49,036 bases of DNA. Origin: JAICJJ01 sp039809985. Its GTDB lineage: Bacteria > Chloroflexota > Chloroflexia > Thermomicrobiales > UBA6265. A program made the translations under genes and the position numbers. The notes under the pieces are model-generated. The model saw only the letters and a list, made by a program, of their open reading frames with translations. It was not told where the DNA came from and ran no database searches. Positions within the stretch are counted from its first letter, which is position 1. The number at the start of each line of letters is the position of its first letter. This document shows, in pieces, positions 39,623-48,085 of this stretch. The stretch spans positions 1 to 49,036 of the forward strand of contig JBDHWC010000007.1 of NCBI GenBank assembly GCA_039809985.1, written 5' to 3'.

Positions 39623-41173
39623 CTAGCCGAGCTTCACGTCGGCGCAGGAGTCCGACGGCGCGGTCTCGGTCCGGCCCGCGTCGTAGAGGATGCCCTGCTG
39701 CTTGCAGGCCGGGTAGGTGAGGGCCAGCATCGGGTCGTCGAAGACGTCGGCCATGTAGCCGTTCCACGCCTCCTGCTGGATCCGCAGCATCTCGGCGTAG
39801 TTCGGGTCGTGCCAGAAGTCCTGCGACTTGTCGAGCATGTACTTGTAGGCGCGGAAGTGCGGCTGCATGCTCTCGAAGTTCGGGTCGTCGAGGACCGACT
39901 GCAGCACCGGGTTGCCGCCCCGCCTTGCGAACTCGAGCTGCGTCTCCGGCTTGTACCAGAACTTCATGTAGTCGATGGCGACCTGCATGTGGTCGGCGTC
40001 GTTGAAGGCGTTGATCACCCACGGCTGGCCGCCGAGGGTGTAGACGCGCTTCAGGCTGCCGTCGGCCTGCTTGAAGCCGGGCGGCGGCACGATGATGACC
40101 TTGTCCGGCGTGATCGCCTTCGACGGGTCGCCGACCTCGCCCGGCTTGCCGCCCGGCTTCTGGTTCATCATCTGCGGCCCGAGGGCCGACCACTGCCACG
40201 CGGTGGCGACCGTGCCGGAGGTGAAGACGTCGACCACCTCGCCGAGGCCGAAGTTGATCGCGCCCGGCGCGGCGTACGCCTTCATGATCTCCTTGTTGAG
40301 CTTGAGGCCGGCCGCGTTCGACTCGGTGTTGAGGACCCCCTCGACCTGCCCGGTCGCCGGGTCCCACGCCGCGCCGCCGGTCGACCACATGTACGGGTAC
40401 GAGTAGCAGGAAACGTAGTCGTAGACCTTGGAGTACTCGGAGGCGAGGCCGTAGAGGTTCTTGTCCGGCCGCTGGAAGTGCTTGGCGATCCGCTGGAACT
40501 GCTCGATGTCGACCTTCTCCCAGTCCTCGAAGGTCTGCGGCAGGTCCTCGCCGTTGTTGGCGGCCTTGTAGGCGTCGCGCTCCGCCTGGTCCGAGAAGAG
40601 GTCCTGGCGGGCGAAGATGGCGATGTCGTCGCCTTCCTGCGGGAAGCCGTAGAGGTTGTCGCTGCCGTCCGGGTAGATCTGGTAGGAGGCCCGCGCCGTC
40701 GGCGGGAACTTCAGGTCCAGCTCGGGGTTGGCGGCGATGATGTCGTTCAGCCTGACGATCCAGCCCGGCTCGGCGAGGGCGCCCAGCCACTGGCTGTCCG
40801 AGATGATGATGTTGTACTGGGCCGACTGCGACTGCAGCGACGTGGCCGCCTTCTGGAAGAGCTGGTCGAACGGCGCCTCCTCGAACGAGAAGTTGACGTC
40901 GTAGCCCAGCGTCTCGTTGGCGTACGGCTTGAACATGTCCTTCGCGATGTCGACGCCGAGCATGCTCGGCGGCCACCCGGCGATGCCGAGGATGGTCATG
41001 TCGATCGTCTTGCCCTTGAGCGGGCTGTCGCCTTGGGCGGACGCCCGCAGCGGGGCCCGAAGGCCGACCCCGCTCGCCACCGCCGCCGCCGCCGCGCCGG
41101 CCACCGCCGAGCGCTTGAGCAGCGTCCGTCGGCTGGAGCGACCCGCCAGCGCGTTGCCGAACCCGTCCGTCAT
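39623..41173 (-). CDS. Carbohydrate ABC transporter substrate-binding protein (family 1)
   Basis: The 516-residue exported protein has a twin-arginine leader S-S-R-R-T-L-L-K-R-S-A-V followed by an Ala-rich stretch and a cleavage near A-S-A-Q. Mature-part motifs such as W-S-T-G-G-A-A-W-D, G-G-Q-P-W-V-I-N-A-F and R-G-G-N-P-V-L are typical of extracellular solute-binding family 1. It is larger than most (400-450), as seen in polyol/glycerol binding proteins. AAGGAGT lies 11 bases before ATG 41173; GTG 41179 (two codons earlier, 5 bases from it) is the alternative. It heads the operon. Confidence 0.9.
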   Translation of the reverse strand: MTDGFGNALAGRSSRRTLLKRSAVAGAAAAAVASGVGLRAPLRASAQGDSPLKGKTIDMTILGIAGWPPSMLGVDIAKDMFKPYANETLGYDVNFSFEEAPFDQLFQKAATSLQSQSAQYNIIISDSQWLGALAEPGWIVRLNDIIAANPELDLKFPPTARASYQIYPDGSDNLYGFPQEGDDIAIFARQDLFSDQAERDAYKAANNGEDLPQTFEDWEKVDIEQFQRIAKHFQRPDKNLYGLASEYSKVYDYVSCYSYPYMWSTGGAAWDPATGQVEGVLNTESNAAGLKLNKEIMKAYAAPGAINFGLGEVVDVFTSGTVATAWQWSALGPQMMNQKPGGKPGEVGDPSKAITPDKVIIVPPPGFKQADGSLKRVYTLGGQPWVINAFNDADHMQVAIDYMKFWYKPETQLEFARRGGNPVLQSVLDDPNFESMQPHFRAYKYMLDKSQDFWHDPNYAEMLRIQQEAWNGYMADVFDDPMLALTYPACKQQGILYDAGRTETAPSDSCADVKLG

Positions 41174-41505
41174 GGACACCTGCGACTCCTTTCCAAGTCG
41201 TCTCGCGAGCGCGGCACCGCGCCCGCCCCGAGGTGGCTCGCCCGTCGCGATCCCTCGGCCGTTGGGTTGTCCGCCGGCGCGCGCGCCCCGGTGCGACCCG
41301 CGTCCAGTCGGGCTCCGGTCGGGGCCGTGGGGCGCACCGGCTCGCCGTTGCAGCGAGCAAGTGCGCGGCACGGGCGGGACGAGTGGACCCTGCAGAGGGC
41401 CGCTCGGCCTCGGTTCCCGACCGGAAGCGACAGAGTTGTCGGGCAAGCGGGAACTTAGCAAGCCCGCCAAAGACGTGTCAAGCGCGCTCCGGGCGTCGCC
41501 AGTGC
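41174..41505 (-). other. Long leader of the sugar/polyol operon
   Basis: The region between the promoter and the binding-protein start gives a transcript leader of about 270 bases. No reading frame with a ribosome site and no riboswitch core I know was recognised in it. It could hold regulatory RNA structure. Confidence 0.45.
41452..41481 (-). promoter_or_regulatory. Promoter of the sugar/polyol operon
   Basis: On the minus strand TTGACA (41481-41476) is followed after 18 bases by TAAGTT (41457-41452). Transcription would start near 41445. This is one of three perfect TTGACA boxes with a partner in the window. Confidence 0.7.
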
Positions 41506-42192
41506 TCAGCCGGCGAAGACGGCCCGCCCGACCCTTACCTCGGTCGCGCCCTCGCCGACGGCGACCGGGTAGTCGTTGCTCATCCCCATCGAGAGAACAG
41601 ACAAGGGGGCGCCGAGGTCCTGTCGCAGCCGGTCGCGCACCTCCCGCAGGCCGCGGAAGACCGGTCGCACCTGCTCCGGGTCGTCGACCAGCGGCGCGAT
41701 CGTCATCAGCCCGCGCAGGTCGAGGCCGGGCGAGGCGACGATCCGGCGGGCGAGCGGCTCGGCGTCGGCCGGGTCGCAGCCGGCCTTCTGCGCCTCGCCC
41801 GCGACGTTGACTTGGAGCAGGACCGGGACCGCCCGGCCGAGCCGCTCCGCCTCGCGCTGCAGGGCGTCGACCAGCGACGGCCGGTCGACCGACTCGACGA
41901 CGCCGAAGAGGGCGGCGGCGGCCCTCGCCTTGTTCGTCTGCAGTTGGCCGATCAGGTGGAGCGTGGCGTCGGGCGGCAGCGGCTCGGCGAACTTGGCGAG
42001 CGAGTCCTGCACCCGGTTCTCGCCGAAGTGCCGCAGCCCGAGGTGGTAGGCGGCGTCGACCGTGGCCCGGTCGACCGTCTTCGAGACGGCGACCAGCGTC
42101 ACCTCGGCCGGGTCGCGGCCAGCCGCATGGGCCGCGGCGGCGAGGGCCGCCTGCACCGTCGCGATCCGGCTCGCCAGTCCTTCCGTTTCCAC
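41506..42192 (-). CDS. yggS: YggS/PLPBP family pyridoxal phosphate homeostasis protein
   Basis: The 228-residue PLP-binding barrel has the cofactor lysine K38 in V-A-V-S-K-T-V, then F-G-E-N-R-V-Q, H-L-I-G-Q-L-Q-T-N-K and the C-terminal S-M-G-M-S-N-D-Y. YggS proteins keep free PLP and amino-acid pools balanced. GTG 42192 follows GGAAGG. It is 20 bases after pgeF; the two are neighbours in other bacteria too (B. subtilis ylmE and ylmD). Confidence 0.92.
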   Translation of the reverse strand: METEGLASRIATVQAALAAAAHAAGRDPAEVTLVAVSKTVDRATVDAAYHLGLRHFGENRVQDSLAKFAEPLPPDATLHLIGQLQTNKARAAAALFGVVESVDRPSLVDALQREAERLGRAVPVLLQVNVAGEAQKAGCDPADAEPLARRIVASPGLDLRGLMTIAPLVDDPEQVRPVFRGLREVRDRLRQDLGAPLSVLSMGMSNDYPVAVGEGATEVRVGRAVFAG

Positions 42193-42212
42193 GTTTCCTT
42201 CCCCCGTTCGCG

Positions 42213-43037
42213 TCACGCTTCCGTTGCGCGGAGCGCGATGATCGCGCCGAACCGGCCGGTCGTCGCCCCCTGCGCCCGGTGCGAGAACCAGCGGCCGGGG
42301 TCGCAGCGGGTGCAGGCCGGGCTTGCCTCGATCCGCTCTGGTCGGACCCCGGCCCGCTCCAGCAGCAGGCGGTTCGCGCCCCGCAGGTCGAACCGGGGCC
42401 GGCCGCCGGTCGGGCGGAGCGCGATCTCGTGGCCGTCGCCGGCCCGCTCGCGCCAGCCCGCGACCACATCGTCGCCGACCTCGTAGCAGCATGCGCCGAT
42501 GCACGGCCCGAGGTGCACGTACAGCTCGTCCGGTCGGGTGCCGAACTCGCGGGCCATGGCCGCGACGGTGGCGCCCGCGACGCCGTCGACCGTGCCCCGC
42601 CAGCCGGCGTGGGCGACCCCGACCGCCGGCCCGCGACCGGCCCCGCCCGGGTCGACGAAGAAGATCGGCAGGCAGTCGGCGTGGAGCGAGAGGAGGACCG
42701 GGCCGACGGCGTCGGTGACCATCGCGTCGGCGAGCCCGATCTGCGTCTCCGGCGTCGCGCCGCGGCCGGTGTCCTCGGCCCGGACCCGGACCACGTCCGC
42801 GCCGTGGACCTGGCCGCTGGTGACGATGGCGTGCGGGTCGAGCCCGAGCTCGGCGCACCAGAGCCGGCGCATCTCCCACGCGTCCGGCCGGTCGCGGCCG
42901 CCGCTGTAGCCGAGATTGCCGTCGGCCCGGCCGAGGCCCGGCACGCGGCCGGTGACCGCGTGGGAGACGAAGCGGAACCGCCCCAGCAGGGGGCTGCGGA
43001 CGACGGGCAGCGTGGTCGGCGCGTGGCGGGCGGTCAT
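42213..43037 (-). CDS. pgeF: PgeF/YfiH family peptidoglycan editing factor (laccase domain)
   Basis: The 274-residue protein has the metal-binding motifs S-L-H-A-D-C-L-P-I, V-A-H-A-G-W-R-G-T, G-P-C-I-G-A-C-C-Y-E-V and a final F-S-H-R-A-Q-G. The family was called polyphenol oxidase (DUF152) and is now linked to removing wrongly placed serine from peptidoglycan precursors, and to purine nucleoside activity. ATG 43037 overlaps the preceding stop by 4 bases. Cytosolic. Confidence 0.9.
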   Translation of the reverse strand: MTARHAPTTLPVVRSPLLGRFRFVSHAVTGRVPGLGRADGNLGYSGGRDRPDAWEMRRLWCAELGLDPHAIVTSGQVHGADVVRVRAEDTGRGATPETQIGLADAMVTDAVGPVLLSLHADCLPIFFVDPGGAGRGPAVGVAHAGWRGTVDGVAGATVAAMAREFGTRPDELYVHLGPCIGACCYEVGDDVVAGWRERAGDGHEIALRPTGGRPRFDLRGANRLLLERAGVRPERIEASPACTRCDPGRWFSHRAQGATTGRFGAIIALRATEA

Positions 43038-44650
43038 GGCCTTCCGATCAGTTGGCGCGCGGCGTCGACGATGATCCGGTCGACCAGCCACTCGACCGGG
43101 GCGTGGTCGTCGGTGTAGACCGGGCCGCCCGGCTCGACGCTCCGGGGTCGGCCCTCGGCCGCGGCCCAGCCGGCGACGGTGCGGACCGGCGAGTTGGCGG
43201 GGAACTTGTCCGCGTTGACCGTCAGGCCGGTGATGGACGAGGGGGCGTTGGTGCCGATCACGATGCTGTTGGTGTAGCCGGGGACGTCGATCACGTAGAC
43301 GTGGGCGAAGACGCTGCGCATCGTGGCGGAGACGACCTCGACCAGCCGGAAGTCGGTCTCGGTTCGCCCGGCGTTGACCATCGCCACGCCGTCCGGCGAC
43401 AGGTGCTGGGCGATCTCCTCGAAGAACTCGCGGGTGGTGAGCTGGAAGGGGATGTACGGCTGGCGGTAGGCGTCGACGCCGATCAGGTCGTAGGTCTGGT
43501 CGCTCGCCCGCAGCGCGTAGCGGCCGTCGGCGACGTCCACGTTGACGTTCGGCAGGTCGCCGAGTCCGAACCACGCGCGGCCGACCTCGACGATCTCCGG
43601 GTCGATCTCGACCCCGTCGATCGGGACCGGCCCCCACGCCTGCGTCAGTTCGCGGGCCATCGTGCCGCCGGCCAGCCCGATCAGCATCGCCCGCCGCAGA
43701 CTGCCGGGGCCCGCGCCGTCGACCACCAGCGGGGCGATCGACGCGTAGTCCCACGGGCCGCCGGTCAGGGGCTGGTCGGGGCTGTAGACCGAGTGGACGG
43801 CGTGGCCGTCGTTCAGGATCAGCAGGTTGCGCCCGTCCTGCTCGACGACCTGGATGTAGTTGTAGGTCGACTCGCGTTCGGCGAGCAGGGTGCCGCGGTC
43901 GGGCGGCCGGATCTGGCCGGAGGCCGCGCTGACCGTCGCGAGGCAGGCGAGCGCGCCCGCGACCAGTGCGGCGACCGCCGGCCGGCCGGCCCGCAGCAGC
44001 GTCAAGGCGACCGCCGAGGGGACGACGAGGGCGAGGCCGAGCACGGCGAAGGTGCGCGCGGTGCCGAGCAGCGGGATCAGCAGCAGCACCGGCAGGAAGC
44101 TGCCGGCGATGGAGCCGACGGTCGAGAGCGCGTAGAGCCCGCCGGCGGTGTTGCCGGCCGTGGCGACGTCGGCGATGGAGAGCCGGAGCGCGAAGGGGGA
44201 GACGAAGCCGAGCAGGGTGACCGGCACGGCGGTCAGCAGCAAGGTGCCGACCAGCGCGCCGTAGAACGCGCCCACGTCGTAGCGGGCGAAGGCGGCGAGG
44301 GCGGTGCCGAGGATCGGCCGGGCGAGCGCAGGGACCAGCACGACCGCGACGCCGGCGGCGGCGGTCAGGCCGTAGAGCAGCGTTGGCGAGGGCCGGCGGT
44401 CGGCGAGCCGGCCGCCGAGCCAGTAGCCGAGCGAGAGGAAGAGGAGGGTGAGGCCGATCAGGGTCGCCCAGATGAAGGTCGAACTGCCGAAGTAGGGGGC
44501 GATCAGCCGGGAGGTGGCCAGTTCGGTGCCGATGCTGGCGAAACCGCCGAGGAACACCAGCGTTCTGAGAAGTGGAACCGGCGGACGTGCCGCCGGGGTG
44601 CCGGCTTCGGCTCCGGCGGCGTGGCTGACTGGGGAGGAGGGCGACGGCAT
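43034..44650 (-). CDS. Membrane protein fused to a spermidine synthase-like domain
   Basis: The 538-residue protein has an N-terminal half of about seven helices (45-270) and a C-terminal Rossmann methyltransferase/aminopropyltransferase domain (about 285-530). The latter shows M-L-I-G-L-A-G-G-T, D-G-V-E-I-D-P-E-I, D-V-A-D-G-R-Y and the gate-keeping D-A-Y-R-Q-P-Y-I-P-F-Q-L. Fused forms are known in bacteria and may make polyamines at the membrane or act on other substrates. ATG 44650 begins the natural N terminus; an earlier in-frame start adds a Pro/Arg-rich stretch. Confidence 0.87.
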   Translation of the reverse strand: MPSPSSPVSHAAGAEAGTPAARPPVPLLRTLVFLGGFASIGTELATSRLIAPYFGSSTFIWATLIGLTLLFLSLGYWLGGRLADRRPSPTLLYGLTAAAGVAVVLVPALARPILGTALAAFARYDVGAFYGALVGTLLLTAVPVTLLGFVSPFALRLSIADVATAGNTAGGLYALSTVGSIAGSFLPVLLLIPLLGTARTFAVLGLALVVPSAVALTLLRAGRPAVAALVAGALACLATVSAASGQIRPPDRGTLLAERESTYNYIQVVEQDGRNLLILNDGHAVHSVYSPDQPLTGGPWDYASIAPLVVDGAGPGSLRRAMLIGLAGGTMARELTQAWGPVPIDGVEIDPEIVEVGRAWFGLGDLPNVNVDVADGRYALRASDQTYDLIGVDAYRQPYIPFQLTTREFFEEIAQHLSPDGVAMVNAGRTETDFRLVEVVSATMRSVFAHVYVIDVPGYTNSIVIGTNAPSSITGLTVNADKFPANSPVRTVAGWAAAEGRPRSVEPGGPVYTDDHAPVEWLVDRIIVDAARQLIGRP

Positions 44651-44954
44651 GCCGGGTCGAGCTTCTTCCTCGGGACCGCCCGCGCGGCGGAGCGGAACTG
44701 TCGGCCGCGGCGGTCCCGGCCGCACGCAGTATAGCGACGGTGGCCCGGCGGGCCGCCGGAGCGCGCGGCCGAGGGGTCGCGCGGTGCCCGCCCGAGGGTG
44801 CCGGGAAGTACCGGTCGGCTTGACATCCGTTGGCCGGCGTGTAGGCTAGAAGGGACCGCTCACCGCGCGGTCCCGGTCGGCGCGACCCGAACGCGTCCGG
44901 CCACCCGTGCACGGCTGGTCGGCGGGGGTTCTGCCGGAGGGGAGGAAGCAGGTC
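44651..44954. other. Divergent region with promoters
   Basis: This 304-base region separates the fused aminopropyltransferase gene from the small secreted protein gene. It holds the plus-strand promoter 44820-44847. On the minus strand a TATACT at 44733-44728 could be a -10 box, but no -35 box fits. No gene is seen. Confidence 0.5.
44820..44847 (+). promoter_or_regulatory. Promoter of the small secreted protein gene
   Basis: TTGACA (44820-44825) is followed after 16 bases by TAGGCT (44842-44847). The start would lie near 44854, about 100 bases before the ATG. Confidence 0.65.
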
Positions 44955-45209
44955 ATGAAGAAGCTGGTTGCGGGCCTCGCGCTCGCGTCGATGTTCTCGT
45001 TCGCGCTGGTCGGCGGCGCGTCGGCCCAGTTCACGGGCAGTTCCGGCAATGGCGGCGCGAGCAACGCGGACGCCAACGGCGGCGCGGTCACGATGGGCTC
45101 GATCGACAGCGGCGGCAGCAGCGGCGGTGCCGTGGTCTCCGCGGTGCAGGCGGCCATGTCGTCGGGCGGCAACATCGCCGACGCGGCGCGGGCGGCGCTG
45201 GGCCTCTAG
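44955..45209 (+). CDS. Small secreted Gly/Ser/Asn-rich protein
   Basis: The 84-residue protein has a signal peptide (M-K-K-L-V-A-G-L-A-L-A-S-M) cut near A-S-A-Q, leaving a mature chain of about 58 residues. This is rich in Gly, Ser, Asn and Ala, with G-G-A-S-N-A-D-A-N-G-G-A in the middle and an amphipathic Ala-rich end. No family is recognised. It has its own promoter, a GGAGG-rich ribosome site (AGGAAG close by) and a strong terminator, which suggests high expression. It could be a surface or matrix peptide. Confidence 0.82.
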   Translation: MKKLVAGLALASMFSFALVGGASAQFTGSSGNGGASNADANGGAVTMGSIDSGGSSGGAVVSAVQAAMSSGGNIADAARAALGL

Positions 45210-45238
45210 GCCTGGTTCCGAGTCAACGCAGATCGGCG

Positions 45239-45270
45239 ACGGCCTCGGGGGGGCTTCCCCCCGAGGCCGT
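45239..45270. terminator. Strong terminator-like hairpin
   Basis: ACGGCCTCGGGGGG and CCCCCCGAGGCCGT form a perfect 14-bp stem with loop GCTT. It lies 29 bases after the small secreted protein stop and 26 bases after the stop of the convergent DUF1697 gene, so it can serve both. Confidence 0.8.
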
Positions 45271-45296
45271 TGGCGTGCGTTCGGCCGACCACGCGA

Positions 45297-45866
45297 CTAC
45301 TCGTCCGCGGCGAGCAGGTCGCGCAGTTTCCGGGTGGTGCGCCAGTTGCGGGCGGTCGCGGTCACGCCGAGCTGGCGGTCGAACCAGTCGACCGTCAATT
45401 TCGACTGGCCGGCCCCCTGCGGCAGGTGGAGGAACACCTCCTGCCCGACCACGGCGAAACGGCCCGGCGGCGAGCGGTCCGGGTCGAGCGCGGCCACCCG
45501 CGCCGGGTCCGGCCGCCGGTCGAGGAAGACGACGTGGAGCGGCTCCGGGCCCGGTCCGCCTGCTTCGCCGGCGAACGGGTTGGCGGCGATCGCCGCGTCG
45601 AGTTGCGTCCGGGTTCGGACCGCCATCGGCGCGTCGTAGCCGAAGCGGTCGCGAATCGCGCCGACCGCCTGCTGCACGATCGATGCGACGTCTTCCGGTC
45701 GGGCGGCGAAGAGCACGTTCCCGCTCTGGATGTAGGTGCGCACGTCCGACGCGCCGAGGTCGCGGAAGATGGCACCCAGTTCGGTCATCGGCAGCGTGCG
45801 GCCGCCGACGTTGACCGCCCGCAGCAGCGCGACATGGTGAACGAGCCGGTCAGCGCCCTCGCTCAT
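45297..45866 (-). CDS. DUF1697 domain protein
   Basis: The 189-residue protein has the DUF1697 hallmark: L-L-R-A-V-N-V-G-G, then V-R-T-Y-I-Q-S-G-N-V-L-F and the C-terminal R-N-W-R-T-T-R-K-L. Its function is unknown. The ATG at 45866 overlaps the preceding stop by 4 bases. Much longer open frames covering it are read-through from other genes. Confidence 0.88.
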   Translation of the reverse strand: MSEGADRLVHHVALLRAVNVGGRTLPMTELGAIFRDLGASDVRTYIQSGNVLFAARPEDVASIVQQAVGAIRDRFGYDAPMAVRTRTQLDAAIAANPFAGEAGGPGPEPLHVVFLDRRPDPARVAALDPDRSPPGRFAVVGQEVFLHLPQGAGQSKLTVDWFDRQLGVTATARNWRTTRKLRDLLAADE

Positions 45867-46381
45867 CCGAGCGGTTGGCACGGGTCGTCGATCACCGGCG
45901 GCACGCTGGTGCCGATGCTGGCCTGCTGGTACGTCGCCGCCTCGCTGCCGCTGTTCACGAGCTCGGGCCGGACCGCGGCGGCGACGAACGCGTCGCCCGC
46001 GCCGACCGCGACCGGGGTGCCGGCTGGGGCGATCTCCGGCGCGCCGTCGCTCGCCGCCCGGTTGATCGCGACCGGGGCGGCCGAGGTGAGGGTCAGCGAG
46101 CCGCTCTCGACCACGATCAGCGACTGTGCCGGCTCCTTGTGGGTGCCGTCGTAGCCGGGCACCTTCGCGCCGGGGTCGACCTGCCACAGGGTCGTCGACG
46201 GCCACTGACTGAAGTCGCCGACGCCCCAGACGGTGACGCCCGGCCACGGCTGCGGCGAGAGGGCGCAGGGGGTCGCGACGGCGGCTCGCGCCTCCGTCGG
46301 CAGGGACCTGCCGCCCGCCATGCCCACGACCGCCGTCGCCCCGACCAGCGCGGCCCCGACGAGCCAAGATGCCTTTCGCAT
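45863..46381 (-). CDS. Secreted cupin-like protein
   Basis: The 172-residue protein has a signal peptide ending near A-R-A, then A-V-A-T-P-C-A-L. A beta-rich cupin-like barrel follows, with K-E-P-A-Q-S-L-I-V-V-E-S-G-S-L as the first motif, but the His ligands of metal cupins are sparse, so it is probably non-catalytic. It has two Cys residues, near the mature start and in the C-terminal D-D-P-C, possibly a disulfide. Cotranslated with the DUF1697 gene. Confidence 0.72.
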   Translation of the reverse strand: MRKASWLVGAALVGATAVVGMAGGRSLPTEARAAVATPCALSPQPWPGVTVWGVGDFSQWPSTTLWQVDPGAKVPGYDGTHKEPAQSLIVVESGSLTLTSAAPVAINRAASDGAPEIAPAGTPVAVGAGDAFVAAAVRPELVNSGSEAATYQQASIGTSVPPVIDDPCQPLG

Positions 46382-46432
46382 GGTGTCCGCTCCGCTCCTT
46401 GCCGACGCGGTCGCGCCGGGTTCCGCGCCTCG

Positions 46433-48085
46433 CTACGGCGTGGGCTTCTTGGCCAGGGTGCCCGGTCCGTAGGCCCCGAGGTACTGGTCGGTGAAGCTGG
46501 TCGCCGCGCCGTCCGGGCCGATCGTGAACGAGAGGGCGCTGGGGCCGAACGCGTTCTCGCCGATCGGCTGCCAGGTGAACGTGTCGCGGTCGAAGTGGGT
46601 CAGCGCGAAGTCGTGGGCGGCGTTGGCGATGCCGAGGACGAGGCCGTCCGCCGTCTCGGTGATCGACACGTCGCCGTAGTAGTTGTTGGCGTAGGTGCCG
46701 ACGTAGGCCGCGTTCGGCTGGGCCGGGGTCGCCGGGGAGGGCGGAGCAGCGGGGATGTCGGTGCCGTAGGTCGGGGCGGCGATGTTCTGGAAGCTCGGGG
46801 TGACGACCGCGAGCCAGTCGGTGGAGATCGTGCCGGTGCGGGCGAGGTCGAGGATGCTGAGGCAGAACGCCTCCGGCAGGCCGACCGGCGAGGCGTTGGT
46901 GAGCGCGACGACGCCGAAGCGCGAGGCCGGCAGCATCTCGACGCAGGTGGCCGCGCCGAGCGCGAACGCCCCGGAGTGGCCGAGGACCGGCAGTCCGAAG
47001 TCGTTGTAGTTGACGTTGAACCCGAGCCCGTAGAAGCTGGCCTGCCCGGTCGCCGGGTCCTTCGCCGGCCGGGTGACGGCCTGCGGGCTGTGGGTCGGGG
47101 CGAGGGCGGCGGCGGGGATCAGCTCCTTGCCGTCGATCGTGCCCGCGCCGAGCTGGAGCAGCAGCCAGCGCGCCATGTCGACCGCGTTGGAGCTGACGCC
47201 GCCGGCGGGCGTCTGGGCGTCCGGGTCGCGCTGCAGCGGGGCCACCTGCCAGTCGGCCGCGCCGCTCGGCCAGCCCGGGCCGAGCGGCGAGTGCGGCACC
47301 GCACGGTTCGGCTGGGCCATGTAGTCGCGGAAGCGGGAACTGGTGCTGGCCATCCCGAGCGGCTCGTACAGCACGTCGGCGGCGACCCGGTTCCAGTCCT
47401 TGCCGACGGCCTTCGCCGCGGCATAGGCCGCCGCCGAGAGGCCGAAGTTGGTGTACTCGTAGCCGGCGCGGAAACTGTACTGCGGCTCGAGGTAGCGGAG
47501 GCGGTGGATGATGTCCTCGACGTCGAACCCGAGGTCCTCCAGCACGTCGCCGGCATGGTCGCGCAGGCCGCTGCGGTGCGAGAAGAGGTCGGTCAGCGTC
47601 ACCTGCGAGGTCGGCCACGCATCGTGCAGGGCGAAGGCCGGGTCGAGGTCCGCCATCCGGCTGCCCCACGTAACCGTGCCGTTCGCGACGAGGGCGGCGA
47701 CCACGGTCGAGGAGAGCGCCTTCGAGAGGGAGGCGACCTGAAAGACGGTTTCGGGCTCGATCGGCTCGCTCTTGCCGAGTTCGCGAACCCCGAACCCGCT
47801 GATGGCGAGCACTTGGTCCTCGTGGGCGATGACGACCGACATGCCGGGCACGCCGGTCCGCTCCATCAGCGACTTGGCGACCTCGGGCGCTTGCCGGACG
47901 GCTTCCGCGATGCCATCCGGCGTCGCCATCCCGGGCGTGGCCGTCGCGGCTTCGGGGGTGGCGCTCTGGGCGTGGGCGCGGCCGTGGAAGGCGGCGGCGA
48001 CGGCCCCCGCGCCCGCGGTGGCAACGGCGCGACGCCGGGTCAGTCGCGACTGGGCGAAGGGGCCGGGGGGCTGGGACGAGGGCAT
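46433..48085 (-). CDS. Class C beta-lactamase-related secreted serine hydrolase
   Basis: The 550-residue exported enzyme has a twin-arginine leader (R-L-T-R-R-R-A-V-A-T-A) and a mature start A-Q-S-A-T-P-E-A. Active-site motifs are S119-L-S-K122, Y-T-N (in Y-E-Y-T-N-F-G) and H-S-G (in L-G-H-S-G-A-F). A C-terminal beta-barrel of about 120 residues (Y-V-G-T-Y-A-N-N-Y-Y-G-D onward) resembles DUF3471. Such proteins are D-peptidases or esterases of the cell envelope. GGAGG 7 bases before ATG 48085. Confidence 0.9.
   Translation of the reverse strand: MPSSQPPGPFAQSRLTRRRAVATAGAGAVAAAFHGRAHAQSATPEAATATPGMATPDGIAEAVRQAPEVAKSLMERTGVPGMSVVIAHEDQVLAISGFGVRELGKSEPIEPETVFQVASLSKALSSTVVAALVANGTVTWGSRMADLDPAFALHDAWPTSQVTLTDLFSHRSGLRDHAGDVLEDLGFDVEDIIHRLRYLEPQYSFRAGYEYTNFGLSAAAYAAAKAVGKDWNRVAADVLYEPLGMASTSSRFRDYMAQPNRAVPHSPLGPGWPSGAADWQVAPLQRDPDAQTPAGGVSSNAVDMARWLLLQLGAGTIDGKELIPAAALAPTHSPQAVTRPAKDPATGQASFYGLGFNVNYNDFGLPVLGHSGAFALGAATCVEMLPASRFGVVALTNASPVGLPEAFCLSILDLARTGTISTDWLAVVTPSFQNIAAPTYGTDIPAAPPSPATPAQPNAAYVGTYANNYYGDVSITETADGLVLGIANAAHDFALTHFDRDTFTWQPIGENAFGPSALSFTIGPDGAATSFTDQYLGAYGPGTLAKKPTP

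Noticed and set aside
42213..44912. A 899-codon frame that would fuse PgeF to an upstream domain
   Set aside because: The upstream part is a shadow of the membrane aminopropyltransferase gene, and pgeF has an ATG overlapping that gene's stop.
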